Origin: Boesenbergia rotunda
Lineage: Eukaryota; Streptophyta; Magnoliopsida; Zingiberales; Zingiberaceae
DNA length: 64,000 nt
Direction: 5' to 3'
NCBI GenBank assembly: GCA_024364735.1
Contig: JAGFNQ010001171.1
Span: forward strand, 1 to 64,000
The number at the start of each line of letters is the position of its first letter. The stretch's first letter is position 1. Below are positions 12,116 through 22,918 of the stretch, piece by piece. Under the pieces are notes generated by a model, which had not been told where the DNA came from, made no database searches, and saw nothing but the letters and a program-made list of their open reading frames with translations. Both the position numbers and the translations under genes were made by a program.

Positions 12116-13164
12116 TAATTCAAATTACACTGTCAGACGCTCTGACCGCGTCTGACCATATCCGATTCTCTGCGCTTTACTTCTGATACATGATTTGCTA
12201 CTTGATATGCTGCTCTAACCCACTGATTAAGCTGCAGGTGACAGGGGAGGATTCAAACACTCAAGGAGAAGTCAATGGAGGCTTTCCTCGGAGCAGGTTT
12301 GTCCGTTTTCCATCTCAGGTTGCAACGGCCAGAGCTGCAGACTGGAGCTGCTGACTGGAGCTTGGCTGAGGGGAGCTCAGGAAGTCCAGGAAGGGCTCAG
12401 TGGTAGCTGGCGTTGGCAGAGAAGCAGCTGGAGGCTGCAGGAGATGCTGTCACCTGGTGCTGAGTGGAGAAACAAAAGGGCGGAAGAAGGCTTCGTTGAG
12501 AAAAGGCTAAGCGTTCGTGAACTAAGTGCTTGCTGCGCCCTTGTGTTCTCCACATCTAGCTTGCGCGTTCTGAAGTGTCATCACCTTGAGCAAGCTTGCA
12601 ATCTTGAAGCAATCATCCATTACTTGAGCGCTTGAAGGAGAGAACAAGAGGCTTGGAGTCCGACAGCGGGAAGACACGAGGAAGGGTTTCTTGCGTGAGA
12701 TCGCCGCTGGGTGGAGCTCAGGAAAGCTTGCTGTGTTCTTGTCCTTGCTAAGTGTTTGAGTAAGATCCTTCTTGTTGTTTCTTTGTGCTTAAACTTAAAT
12801 CTGTGATTGAAACGCTGTGGAGAGGTTTCTCCACCGAGAAGGAGGTTGCTTTCTATCCGGTGATAACCGGGGCTTGATCTGCCGACGATCAAGGGATCGC
12901 CCACCTTAAGGGCACGCCAAGGAGTAGGGGTAAGTTATCCCCGAACCTTGTAAACCCTCCTTGTTAGCGATCTTGCTAGTTGCGTGTGGTTGCCTTCGTT
13001 TTCTGTTTCTGTTTTCTGCACTGCTTTGTTTCCTTTGTTTTCTTCCGCTGTGCTACTGATAAGGTTAAGTGCAGAAATTTGATAAGTGCAAAAGATCCAA
13101 GTGATTGGCTATATTCACCCCCCCCTCTAGTCATCCGGGTTCCAACAATACGTGTCCTAACAAG

Positions 13165-13176
13165 TGATATCAAAAT
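13165..13176 (+). promoter_or_regulatory. Degenerate primer-binding site (initiator Met tRNA type)
   Basis: tgatatcaaaat lies two bases after the LTR end and matches the usual plant PBS TGGTATCAGAGC at 9 of 12 positions. Confidence 0.7.
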
Positions 13177-13308
13177 AAGGTCGCACATCTCCGGATTAAT
13201 CACCGTAAGGAGTAAAGAGTTAAAGGAAAAAAGAAAAAGCTACATACTTAGTGTCATTCAATATCAACAAGTAATTAGACTAATCATCAAAGGAGCTAAA
13301 GTTTGCTA

Positions 13309-13835
13309 ATGGATCTCTGAGATGAATTCGGATATGACATTCTAGTGTCTCCATCATTCAGAATGGGAAGTTTTGATGTTTGAAAATCAGGAGTGGAAAA
13401 TTTCTTGATAATAAATATAGAGTATTTGTTCTAATTAAAGTATATGAAACTCCGAGAAATACAAAAAGAAAACTTCTTCGGAGAAGCAAATAGGGTGAGG
13501 AACAAGTTCAAAAGTTCATAGTAAATGAAAAGATAACTAGGTTACTAGTTAATATTTTACCTAATGGATCTTGTATAAGATAGGTAATTACAAAGATGCA
13601 AGTGAATTATGAAATAAGTTGGTCAAGCTCCATGAAAATTCACCCTCAATGCAAAGTAAAGAAAAATTCAAAGAGTGAGACTCTTTGGATCAAGAAAAAA
13701 AGATTTAGAGTTTGAGAGGTGCTCAATATTAGAGGGGCAAATTAAAAAGCATCCACTTCAAGTATTGAAGTAGAGAGCATATTGACACATGAAGGAGAAG
13801 TCTTTACGTCCAGATCCAACGAAGAAGAATGTGCT
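13309..13835 (+). pseudogene. SIRE-like Copia gag remnant
   Basis: After the PBS and a 130-base leader, ATG at 13309 opens a frame reading MDL, stop, DEFGYD, then VSPSFRMGSFDV, stop, KSGVENFLI, a typical beginning of SIRE-type Gag. Stops occur at the fourth codon and every few dozen codons after, and the reading frame drifts, so it is dead. It is cut off near 13835, where an unrelated sequence starting agagccggccctg begins. Its position just after an LTR and PBS shows it belongs to a second element copy fused through the LTR. Confidence 0.75.
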
Positions 13836-13839
13836 ACCA

Positions 13840-14670
13840 GAGCCGGCCCTGAGGTGGTCAAAGTGGTGCGAGTGCACATGGCCCCACCTGTCTGGTGGGC
13901 CCTAATTCTTTTATATTTTTTAGTAATGCGTAATAAAACAATCCAAGTGTTGTATCATTGAAAAAAATTAAAGTAAAAAGGGACTTAATTATAAATTTTA
14001 AAATTGGATAATGACGTAATGGTTAGACCCTCCAATGGATTTAGTATTTGAGTCTCAATTGTGGCGTATTGTAAAAAAGATTTTCTGTTCCAAAAGTGGG
14101 CCTACGAATCTTGACTATCTAGATAACCATCCATGAGCACTTTTCGATTTACCTAGTGCTTGGTGGGAAACTTTCGAAGGGTTGAACATGTCACTCTCAG
14201 GATTAGTTCGTTCAAAGAATTTAATATCTGGTACCAACTAAAAATAATAATTTAAAAATAGTCTAATTATAAATTTTAAAAGATTATGAACTTTGTTTGT
14301 AAACGTGTAAAATAAAAAATAAAAAACACGCACACATGCCCAATTTTTTTTAATATGAATATACTCTTTTTTTTTTCACCGAACCCTTCAAAGCCTAGGG
14401 TTAGTCGTGGTGTCACTTCTACTAGCGAGGGTATAACATATTCAATTGCTAAAAATAAATTCACATCGTATATATCATATGCTTTAAATATAAAAAAAAA
14501 GATATATATTATAAAAGTAAATGTCTAAAATTGATCAAGAGAAGGTTTAAGTGATGGTCAAGATGAGGGAACTTCCAATGCGCATTCAAAGACAAAGACA
14601 AAGAAAAACGGAGAAACGATCATAGCAATTCATTCCCTTTTAGTTCATAGAGGTCCTATAACACTTTTCT
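13840..14670. other. AT-rich intergenic stretch
   Basis: No convincing gene. The left edge carries agagccggccctg and gggccc words, which resemble the ends of some plant hAT-like elements, but no partner end was found. Several A/T homopolymers are present. Confidence 0.5.
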
Positions 14671-14734
14671 ATTATTCTCCGGCTTTTTTCCAAATGGCGT
14701 ATTTAAGAATTGGTATTTAACAAAAAGCATACCA

Positions 14735-17060
14735 TGTAACACCCCAAAATTTCCATTTTTAGTTCTTAAAGTCCTTAGAGTTATTTAGAAATGGTTTAGA
14801 AATATTCTAGATATTTTTAGGAATTTTTAGAGTATTTTTATGGAATTTTCCGAGTCCGTTTGGTATTTATGGAAAAAGGAAAAGAAAAAAGAAAAAGAAA
14901 GCAAAAAAAAAGGAAAAATCACTTAAGGGCAGCGGGCGCTCGAACCCGCGACCACCACGAGACCAAGGGAGCGCGGGACCAGCTGGGCTAGGGGTATCAA
15001 GCACCACAAGGGACGGAGAGAAGGTTATTTAAGGAATTGTTAGTTTAATCTGCCTTAAGTATAAATAGATAGTTAAAGAGAGAAATTTTATTTCTCTCCT
15101 CTCCAAACCCTCACGCCGACCACCTCTCCTCTTGGGCGACGCCGACCACCATCAAGGCCAAGGAGGGCCGGCCAAGACTCTTCTCCAAGAGATAATCCTA
15201 TATTCGGGATCCCCGCGACGAGAGGAACGCGTAGACGTGAAGAATTCTCTGAGATCTCAAGTTTCTCCCGAGCTCTAGACATTAATCTTGGTTGTAAGTC
15301 CAAAATATCAATGTAAGTACTGCTCACCTGCAGTAAGAGGCGGTTTTTCCGCGAGAATTTCCTTTAAAAGTTTTTAAAAGAGATATTTCCTTTGTGTTTG
15401 AGTTTTTGCATGTGATATTAGTTCATTATATGTTATATATGTTGATTAATACCCTATGTGAGTTTAGGGTCCAAGAAAAGCTATGAGAACAAAAAAAAGA
15501 AAAGATAAAGATAAGGAAAGAAAAGGCCAAGGCCTTAAGAAATCCCCAAAAGTCAAGACTTAGGGATTTTAGCACGCAACGTGCTCCAGAAAATGCCAAG
15601 GCATTTACAGATAAGAAAGAAAAGTAAGAAAAGCTATTTTATTTTCTAAGGCCAGTACCCGGCGTCCAAGGGCGTCGTTAAAGAAATCCAGGTGTCCAAT
15701 TCCAAGGTCTTGGCCCTGGTAGACCAAGGTATGCTCTATTAGGATTGGTGGCTCGCTACCCCAACATTTTAGGGAACGCGCATATCAGATGGTACTTACG
15801 TCTTCAGTGGATCCAAGTGATTATTATTTTCAAGTATATGCTTTAGCAAAGTTTTTCTAAAGTTTTAGAAAGTTTTCAAAAGTTAAAGAATAGCTAAAGT
15901 TTCTAGTTGAGCCAAAAAAAGTAAATTGAGATTAATTATTACTTGAGTATGCATGTTTTGAGTTATACATGTTTGTAGTTTTCTTCCAAGCATATTAGTA
16001 TCCCATATGATGTTCAGTTTGATCTAGAAGCATGTTTGCATATTTCGAGTTTTTGTGAGCTAGATAGTACTTACTAAGCTTTTTGCTTATAGATGCATTT
16101 CCTCTTATTGCAGATAAAGGTAAAGGCAAGCAATTCTGAAGGAAGGCGACGAGGCGGTGCTGAGTAGAGTGTGTGTGGTGGCTGATTATGGAGAGATCTT
16201 TGGCGCAAGACAATTTAGTTATTAATTCATAATGTTATAGTTCATTTGAATTTTATGTTCTTGCTTTATGGAGTTTAGCGAATATTTAAGTTATGGATAG
16301 TTTTATATGCTCAATTCCTTAGAGTAAAGATTCCATGTCATTTCTTTTAGTCTATATATTTTTATGATTGCATTGGATGAGTAGAAATATGAGTAGATGG
16401 AAGTATTGATACTTTGTTGGAGAAATAGATGTTTGTGCCAAGATAGTACTAGTTCCTCTTTGGATCAAGTTTTTATTGCTTAAATATGTCTAGAAAAGTT
16501 GCATTCGTATTCCATAATGCTTTAGAAATGTTATAGAATCTTGCATGATGAGTTTAAATGGTTAGAAGCAGAGTTTGGTACAAACTCTAGACTAAAGTTT
16601 TTGATAGTTTTTCATAACTTGCTAAATCTCGTAAAAGTCCAAATTTTAAGTTTATGGATTCATTTTGATTGGCTAAACTGTTTAGAAAATTGGTATAGAG
16701 TATAGAAATGGTGTCATGATTCCATATGGCTCGAAATTATGGGTTTGATGGAGCTGTGAAGCAACTGCCGAAAGCTGAACTTTCAGCTCACAGGCGTACC
16801 AGTCGACTGCCACGTCACCAGTCGACTGGTACCCGACAGTTCAGTTGGGTGAGGCAGGCTTCAAAGTGTACCATTCGCGAGCTTTTGAGAAAGGAAGTGT
16901 GATATGTTATTATGCATGATTGCTTAAGATAGAATATAATTGTTAGATGAATTTAAAAGTTTAAAAAAAAAAGATTTCCGCATTTGTAGTCATGTATCAA
17001 AAGTAGAGAAGTAGAGAAAAGTAACGATCCGTCTAAGTTAGGAGAAGGCGGGTCGCTACA
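14735..17060. mobile_element. Solo LTR (Gypsy-like), nested in the MULE
   Basis: Begins TGTAACACCCC and ends GGGTCGCTACA, giving TGTA...TACA ends, and is flanked by the 5-bp duplication TACCA (14730-14734 and 17061-17065). The TGTAACACCC start is common in plant Gypsy LTRs. A TATA-like box (agtataaatag) lies near 15059, followed by a C-rich stretch that looks like a transcribed leader. No internal region, PBS or PPT is present, so it is a solo LTR left by LTR-LTR recombination. Two short minus-strand frames in it (15088-15327, 15995-16213) look like chance. Confidence 0.9.
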
Positions 17061-17237
17061 TACCATAGTTTCATTGGTACCAAAGGGCGCACTTATTTTA
17101 TTGAACTTCCTCTTATACCCGTCCCGCCAAGTACTGCATGTCTTTCTCTTTCTCAGTAACGAATTCCGAGACATCCGTAAAAAGATATTCCTTTATATTG
17201 TGATTTTAATATTATGGGAACCTTTCTCAAAAAAAAA

Positions 17238-18120
17238 ATATTCTGAAACCAAAGGCGTACCATAATTTTTATTCTGAAAAATATATTGTTTCTTACGTAA
17301 AGTAGTCTTTCTCAGCGGTTTTATTGTGATTTCAGAAATATAAAGAGATGTTTCTTTACATTTCAGGTCCACGTAAAAAAACCTATCATAACACATGATT
17401 TCAGGTCGACACAAGGCCTGAAATTTTTGATTTCAGGTCCTGCATCGTTCTGTAAAATTAATAAATATAAAAAAAATAATTAAGAGAGATAATAATATAT
17501 TGATCAGAATAAAAAAATATATTTTGAAACCAATGGCGTACCATGATTTTTATTCTGAAAAATATATTATTCCTTACGTAAGGTAGTCTTTCTCAGCTAT
17601 TTTTATTGTGATTTCAGAAATATAAAGAGATGTTTCTTTACGTTTCAGGCCTACGTAAAAAAACCTATCATAACACATATTTCAGGCCGACGCAAGGCCT
17701 GAAATCATTTGATTTCAGGCCCTGAGCAAGGAGGGCCTGAAATCGAGGGCCTGAAATCTTTGATTTCAGGCCCTGCATCGTTCTGTAAAATTAATAAATA
17801 TAAAAAAATAATTAAGAGATATAATAATATATATTGATCAGAACAAAAAAAATATTCTGAAACCAAAGGCGTACCATGATTTTTATTCTAAAAAATATAT
17901 TGTTCCTTACGTAAGATGGTCTTTCTCAGCGATTTTTATTGTGATTTCAGAAATATAAAGAGATGTTTCTTTACGTTTCAGGATTACGTAAAAAACCTAT
18001 CATAACACATGATTTCAAGCTGACGCAGGGCCTGAAATCATTTGATTTCAGGCCCTGCATCGTTCTGTAAAATTAATAAATATAAAAAAATATTTAAGAG
18101 AGATAATAATATATATTGAT
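17238..18120. repeat. Tandem repeat inside the MULE, about 285-345 bp unit, three copies
   Basis: Three copies start near 17238, 17520 and 17856 at the phrase ttctgaaaccaa. Each contains gatttcagaaatataaagag, a tacgtaaaaaaacc stretch and a palindrome made of ggcctgaaatc and gatttcaggcc, then ends in attaataaatataaaaaa. A fourth, inverted version forms part of the right terminal arm (18845-19130). Confidence 0.85.
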
Positions 18121-18164
18121 CAGAAAAATTAATATATATTGATCAACAAAATTATGTTGGTGTC

Positions 18165-18600
18165 TAAATTTCTAATGATTATAAATTATGTTGCAATATG
18201 AATTTTTTAGGTCTATCAGTGAGTTTTCACCAAAACCCACTGATGGACCTAGAATATTTGAATTTCTCAAAACTCAGTATCAATAGTTAGAGTTGAGCTA
18301 GGAGATGATATTTTTGGTGTCCAAACTTCTAATAATTATAAATTATATTGCCATAGGAGTTTTTTAAGTCTATTAGTGGGTTTTCACCAAAACCCACTGA
18401 TGGACTTAGGATATTTGAATTTCTCAAAATCCAATATCAATAGTTAGATTTGAGCTAGGAGATGGTATTTTTGGTGTCGAAACTTCTAATGATTATAAAT
18501 TATGTTGCAATAGGAATTTTCTTGGATGAATCAGTGGGTTTCGGTGAAAACCCACTGATGGACCTAGAATACTTGGATTTTTCCATACTTGTTATCTCTA
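18165..18600. repeat. Tandem repeat inside the MULE, about 155-165 bp unit, three copies
   Basis: Copies begin near 18155, 18317 and 18472 at tttttggtgtc or similar. Each carries the palindrome-like phrase cagtgggttttcaccaaaac followed by ccactgatggac. The unit is unrelated to the preceding repeat. Confidence 0.85.
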
Positions 18601-19376
18601 TTTAGAATTTACTTAGGAGATGTTATTTCTGATGTGCAAACTTAGTACTTATAATTTTCAATTATTTTTCCATACTTCCATCTTTCTGTGACAACTGATA
18701 TGGTTAGAGAATATAACGATGCATGGCCAGCAATTATTGATTTTTTTAATATTTATTAATTTTACAACTGATACGGTTGTAAAATTATGAAGAAATCAAT
18801 TATTTCTCCATACTTCCATGTTTCTGTGCCAATTGATACGGTTAGGCGTACCATGTTAATTTTTTTTTTATATTTATTAATTTTACAGAACGATGCAAAG
18901 CCTGAAATCGAATTATTGATTTCAGGTCATCCCTGCTCAGGCCTGAAATCAAATGATTTCAGGTCCTGCGTCGGCCTGAAATCATATGTTTGATAGGTTT
19001 TTTTACGTAGGCCTGAAACGTAAAGAAACATCTCATTATATTTCTGAAATCATAATAAAAATCGCTGAAAAAGACTAGCTTATGTAAGGAACAATATATT
19101 TTTCAGAATAAAAATCATGGCACGTCTTTGGTTTCAGAATATATTTTTTTTTTGAGAAAGATTCCATAATATTAAAATCACAATATAAAGGAACATCTCT
19201 TTACGGATGTTTCGGAATTCGTTACTGAGAAAGAGAAAGAGAATGACATGCAATACGTGACAGGAGGGGTATAAAAGGAAGTTTACTAAAATAAGTGCGT
19301 CCTTTGATAATAATGAAATCATGATACGCCTTTTGATAAATATCAATTTTTAAGTATGTCCTTTGATAAAAAGCCG

Positions 19377-20643
19377 ATTATTCTCCATTCTCATCTCCAA
19401 TATTATCTTAAACGTTGGAAGGACCATGCTAAAATACGCCTTATTCTCCTTCTAATCTCGCATTAATATTTTTCATAGAGGACCAGCTCTTTGTCCCACT
19501 AATTCGCGACGACGGCATTTTAATATGCAGTAAGCCGACTCACCGGTAGCCAACTCGCCTACAGTCGATTAATCGTCAGTCGACCCGCTAAAATTCGACC
19601 AAGATAAACGATCGAAGGACAATGAAAAAGTCGATCAGAAATAATTTGACAGGGACAGGGACAGGGAGGCAGGGAGCTGACAAGTCCGTCGGGCTCATAC
19701 TGGAACAGTATCATTACGTCATCATTCGAAAAACAATTTTAAAACAAAAAAGTTGGACTAGTTATGAAATTTAAAATTAAAATAATGATAGGGAGAGTGA
19801 AAATCATAATGAATGATGTGGCATGACGTGGTATGACGTGGTACTTTACATATACACGTCACTTGGACATCATCGATGGCCTTCGACCGTCGCCCCGAAT
19901 CAAATTATACCCTGGGGGGTACGGTGAACCCTTCGGAGATCGTGTATGTAAGGTGTCACATCATTAACTATGATTTTTACTCTCTCATTTTCACTTTCCC
20001 AATTATTATTCATAAAATTATATGTAAAAACAAGAGATGGCAAATAAGTTGGACTAATTATAACCAGTGGTCCCATCATAATTTGTAAACTCACTATTCT
20101 GAACGTAGAATCATATAATCTTATAATCCAACAATATAAATAAATGTTAGATCGTACAAAATTAATTTTTATATTAGGAACAAAACAGGATCGATAGAAT
20201 TGGATAGAATTAGATAGGGTCGATAGGATCGTAACCAGATAGAATAGAATTGAAATACGATCGATGAAAGTTTTGAGAGATTATAATTTTTATCTCGGAT
20301 TGAACTATGAGATCTATAATATATCAAATTAAAATTCATTCAGAAATTTCTAATTAGTTTCAAGGTTGACACTTACTTACCTAATTTTGAATTAAAAAAT
20401 ACTATTTAAAATCTTTTCGGATGCCTAAAATTTTTTAAATTTTTTTATTATTATTTTTCGTCTTTTGCAAGTTAAATTAGAATTATTTAAATATATATTT
20501 AATTATTTAGAGTTAGTATTTTATCAATAATATTATATCATATTTTTTTATTCAAAATGACTTTTGAATATTTATTGTCTAGTATTATACATAATTAATG
20601 GATCTTTAGAAGATTATTTTCAACATTTATATTTGAATTAAAG
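19377..20643. other. Intergenic region with one short inverted-repeat element
   Basis: No gene seen. It contains a G/C-richer block near 19500-19700, a 196-bp inverted-repeat element (listed separately) and an AT-rich tail up to the Gypsy-like insertion. Confidence 0.6.
19791..19986. mobile_element. Short TIR element (MITE-like), copy 1
   Basis: Inverted ends gggagagtgaaaatcat and its partner atgatttttactctctc enclose about 160 bases with the words gtgatgtggcatgacg, cgccccgaatcaaa and ctggggggtacg. A related copy of about the same length and orientation lies at 23946-24147. No clear target duplication. Confidence 0.6.
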
Positions 20644-20648
20644 TATTG

Positions 20649-21798
20649 TGATCCTGTCGACAAGTGGAGAGGGTTCTCACTCAGATGACTCGGTCAGACA
20701 GACGAGTTACAGTGGTGTTCAGGTCGGGATCAAAGGCAGCAGGTAGGACAGAGGAAGCAGAAGATGAAGAGGAATTGTGTCAACAGCTGAATCCCTTCTC
20801 TGAAACACCAAAGGGGCTTTATATAGGGGAGGGAGAGGTCCCTGTCTTGTCGAGGATGTCTTATCTCATTAAAAGTCAATCTTCTGACATAATCCTTGGC
20901 AACCTTAGTCTCCCCGAGGGTCTGGCACAGCCGCCTAAAAGTCTGTTCAGGCTGTCACTTCCATCCTCATTAATGTCTGATGCTCTGGAAAGACATGATT
21001 ATGCCGGGTGTCTTTTCCTCATAATGAGAAGATTTAGAAGATCTTGCAGTTTTGAGAGAGTTTGATCATAATTAAACGACTCAGACAGTGCGACCACTCG
21101 GGTTGGTCCTGTTATGTAGCTGTGAATCCATCAGGATCTGGCCGACCGACCGAAAGTGGTCACACTGAGGGGCTCGACCTCTCGGCTATCAATGGCTCTT
21201 GGGTGGGCCAGTCGCCTGAGTGGGTTCGGTCGTTCCCGGTACCTACCCGTCTAATCGGCCGGTCAGGTATGCCGACCGGACGGTCAGCCACAGACTTGTG
21301 AATCACTTAGAGTGGGGTGTGATCTCATTGGCAGGGGCGATCGAGCCGTCCGGTCGGGCATGGCAGGGGCGATCGAGCCGTCCGGTCGGGTATGCCCGAC
21401 CGGACGGTCAGCCACAGACTTGTGAATCACTTAGAGTGGGGTGTGATCTCATTGGCAGGGCGATCGAGCCGTCCGGTCGGCATGGCAGCAGGCGATCGAG
21501 CCGTCCGGTCGGGCATGCCCGATCGGAATCGTTCGCCCGGCAGTCAGCTACACCCTCGGTATCCGATTTTTCAGGGGGGTCGCGTGGTTTCGTCCGCCCG
21601 ACTGGACCTTCTAGGTTGGGTTCTGCTGACCAGGATCATCCGACCAGATATCACCGCTCGGACTGGATCCGCGTATTCCCCAGTTTATTTATCAGGCTAG
21701 GTTAACACCATATGCGCCCGACTGTCCTTACCTGACCAAGTCCCCACCCGACCGGGCTTCCTACCTTACCCGACCGAGTCCCCACCCCGACCGGATCA
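20649..21798 (+). repeat. Left LTR arm of the inverted-LTR element
   Basis: 1150 bp with short inverted ends TGATCC...GGATCA. A TATA-like ctttatatagg lies near 20817; the perfect TATATAAA reading is on the minus strand. At 21260-21520 there is a tandem duplication of a segment with ccgtccggtcgg and tgtgaatcacttagagtggg words. The frames translated across the arm show only G/C-rich repeats and are not proteins. Confidence 0.9.
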
Positions 21799-21804
21799 TA
21801 AATT

Positions 21805-21811
21805 TGGCGCC
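21805..21811 (+). promoter_or_regulatory. Gypsy-type primer-binding site start
   Basis: TGGCGCC followed by ctctgtgg, six bases after the LTR end at 21798. TGGCGCC is the usual start of the PBS of many plant Gypsy elements. Confidence 0.85.
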
Positions 21812-21865
21812 CTCTGTGGAAAGTTTCTGTTTGATCGAAAGACGAAGATCGGCGACTCCAACAAT

Positions 21866-22918
21866 GTGACAATTATACTCTCACAAAAAGACTTCGAGTT
21901 GCTGGTGGCCGCTAAAGCTCAAAATTTGCAGCCGAACAGAGGACTGACTGCCGCCCAACTCAGGAAGGTCCCTCCGAGGTGGCTACTCGTGTTGGCACAG
22001 AAGGCGAGGCTCGTCCGAGTGGTAGTCCCTACTTCCCCCAAGCGCTCTTCGGCCCGACGAAGGGTGCGGAACAGTCCGACCCACTGGAAGTCTCTTCCAG
22101 CCAGGCAAGGCTCAACAAAGGGAAGGCCTCGGCTATCCAAGCTCCAACTGATCGCACCAGATTCCCCTTCTCTAGCCAAGTCCTTCAAGAGCCAGTCCCC
22201 AAGCACTTCCGACTCCTGTCTATTTCAGAATATGGAGAAGTCACAGATCCTGAAGAGCACCTAATGAAGTTTGAGAATGCAGCCTTGCTGCATCAATACA
22301 CGGATAACATCAAGTGCCGAGCGTTCCTGACCACCCTGGCAGGGCCCGCTCAGCGCTGGTTCGACAGACTCCCAGAAGGGTCTGTAGAGAATTCGCGCGA
22401 CTTCAAGAGACTCTTCCTCTAGCATTTTGCAAGCAGCAAAAGACATCACAAAACAAGCCTCAACCTCTTTGCCCTAAAACAGAGTCCTAAAGAGTCCTTA
22501 CGGGCTTATATCAAAAGATTCAACTAGGTCACACTTGACGTGTCCACTACTACCTCGGAAGTGCTGATCAGCGCCTTTGCCTAGGGTCTACAAGAAGGAG
22601 AATTCTTCAGGTCGCTGATACGCAAACCCCCGAAGGACTTCGAGAGCCTCCTGGGCAAGGCCGCCAAGTATGTAGACGTGGAGGAAGCACAAGTCGTTTG
22701 GCGTCGGGAAGTCGAGCCTCTACCTGTGGCTCCTCATAATCAGAAGACAACGCTTACTGGGGGACCCCTCCGTAGTCTCCAAGCCATGGGGCAGAGAGCC
22801 AAAGCCGAGCGAGCTAGGCATAGTTCAACAAGTGCTCCAGGGGTGCCTCCCCAACAGGTGGCAGCCCTACTATTCGTTGCATCACAGCCACACTCACAAC
22901 ACCCAAGATTGTTGGCAG
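21866..22918 (+). pseudogene. Tat-like Gypsy gag, frameshifted, 3' truncated
   Basis: Begins at 21866 with MTIILSQKDFELLVAAKA, shifts frame near 21980, then reads the Gag core: FLTTLAGPAQRWFDRLPEGS, a stop at 22420, HFASSKRHHKT, SLRAYIKRFN, stop, LISAF, stop, GLQEGEFF, then AAKYVDVEEA. These phrases are standard in the retrotransposon Gag domain of plant Gypsy elements. Stops at 22420, near 22528 and near 22582 are all TAG. The frame ends at a Cys/His stretch with HTHNTQDCW near 22910, just where the right LTR arm starts, so protease, RT, RNase H and integrase have been lost at that breakpoint. Confidence 0.9.

Larger units (their letters stand above)
11080..13162 (+). mobile_element. SIRE-type Copia LTR (2083 bp), shared by two internal regions
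   Basis: Starts TGTTGATGCAG right after the polypurine tract and ends GTCCTAACA, two bases before a primer-binding site. The C-run near 13118 and the final TAACA match the minus-strand LTR that begins at 1350. Internal order: a minisatellite at 11190-11590, the GATCGGTC array at 11592-12115, a G/A-rich part, and a likely transcribed region up to 13000. On its left is a pol plus env-like region and on its right a PBS and gag, so it acts as 3' LTR to one and 5' LTR to the other. Confidence 0.85.
14680..19376. mobile_element. Non-autonomous Mutator-like element (MULE) with long terminal inverted repeats
   Basis: The ends are CGGCTTTTT at 14680 and AAAAAGCCG at 19376. They are flanked by an identical 9-bp direct repeat ATTATTCTC (14671-14679 and 19377-19385); a 9-bp target duplication is the MULE signature. 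The terminal inverted repeats run about 530 bp: left 14680-14734 plus 17061-17530, right 18845-19376. They share words such as ggcgcacttatttta and agtaacgaattccgagacat (each about 85-90 percent alike). There is no transposase, so it must rely on another element. The 2326-bp solo LTR at 14735-17060 is nested in the left arm; without it and its duplicated 5 bp the element is about 2.37 kb. The interior holds two families of tandem repeats. Very well supported structurally; MULE assignment follows from TSD length and long TIRs. Confidence 0.9.

Noticed and set aside
21220..21705. 161-codon plus-strand frame and its overlapping 102-codon partner
   Set aside because: Both lie in the LTR arm and reflect G/C-rich tandem repeats; the inverted arm yields the same translation at 23004-23312.
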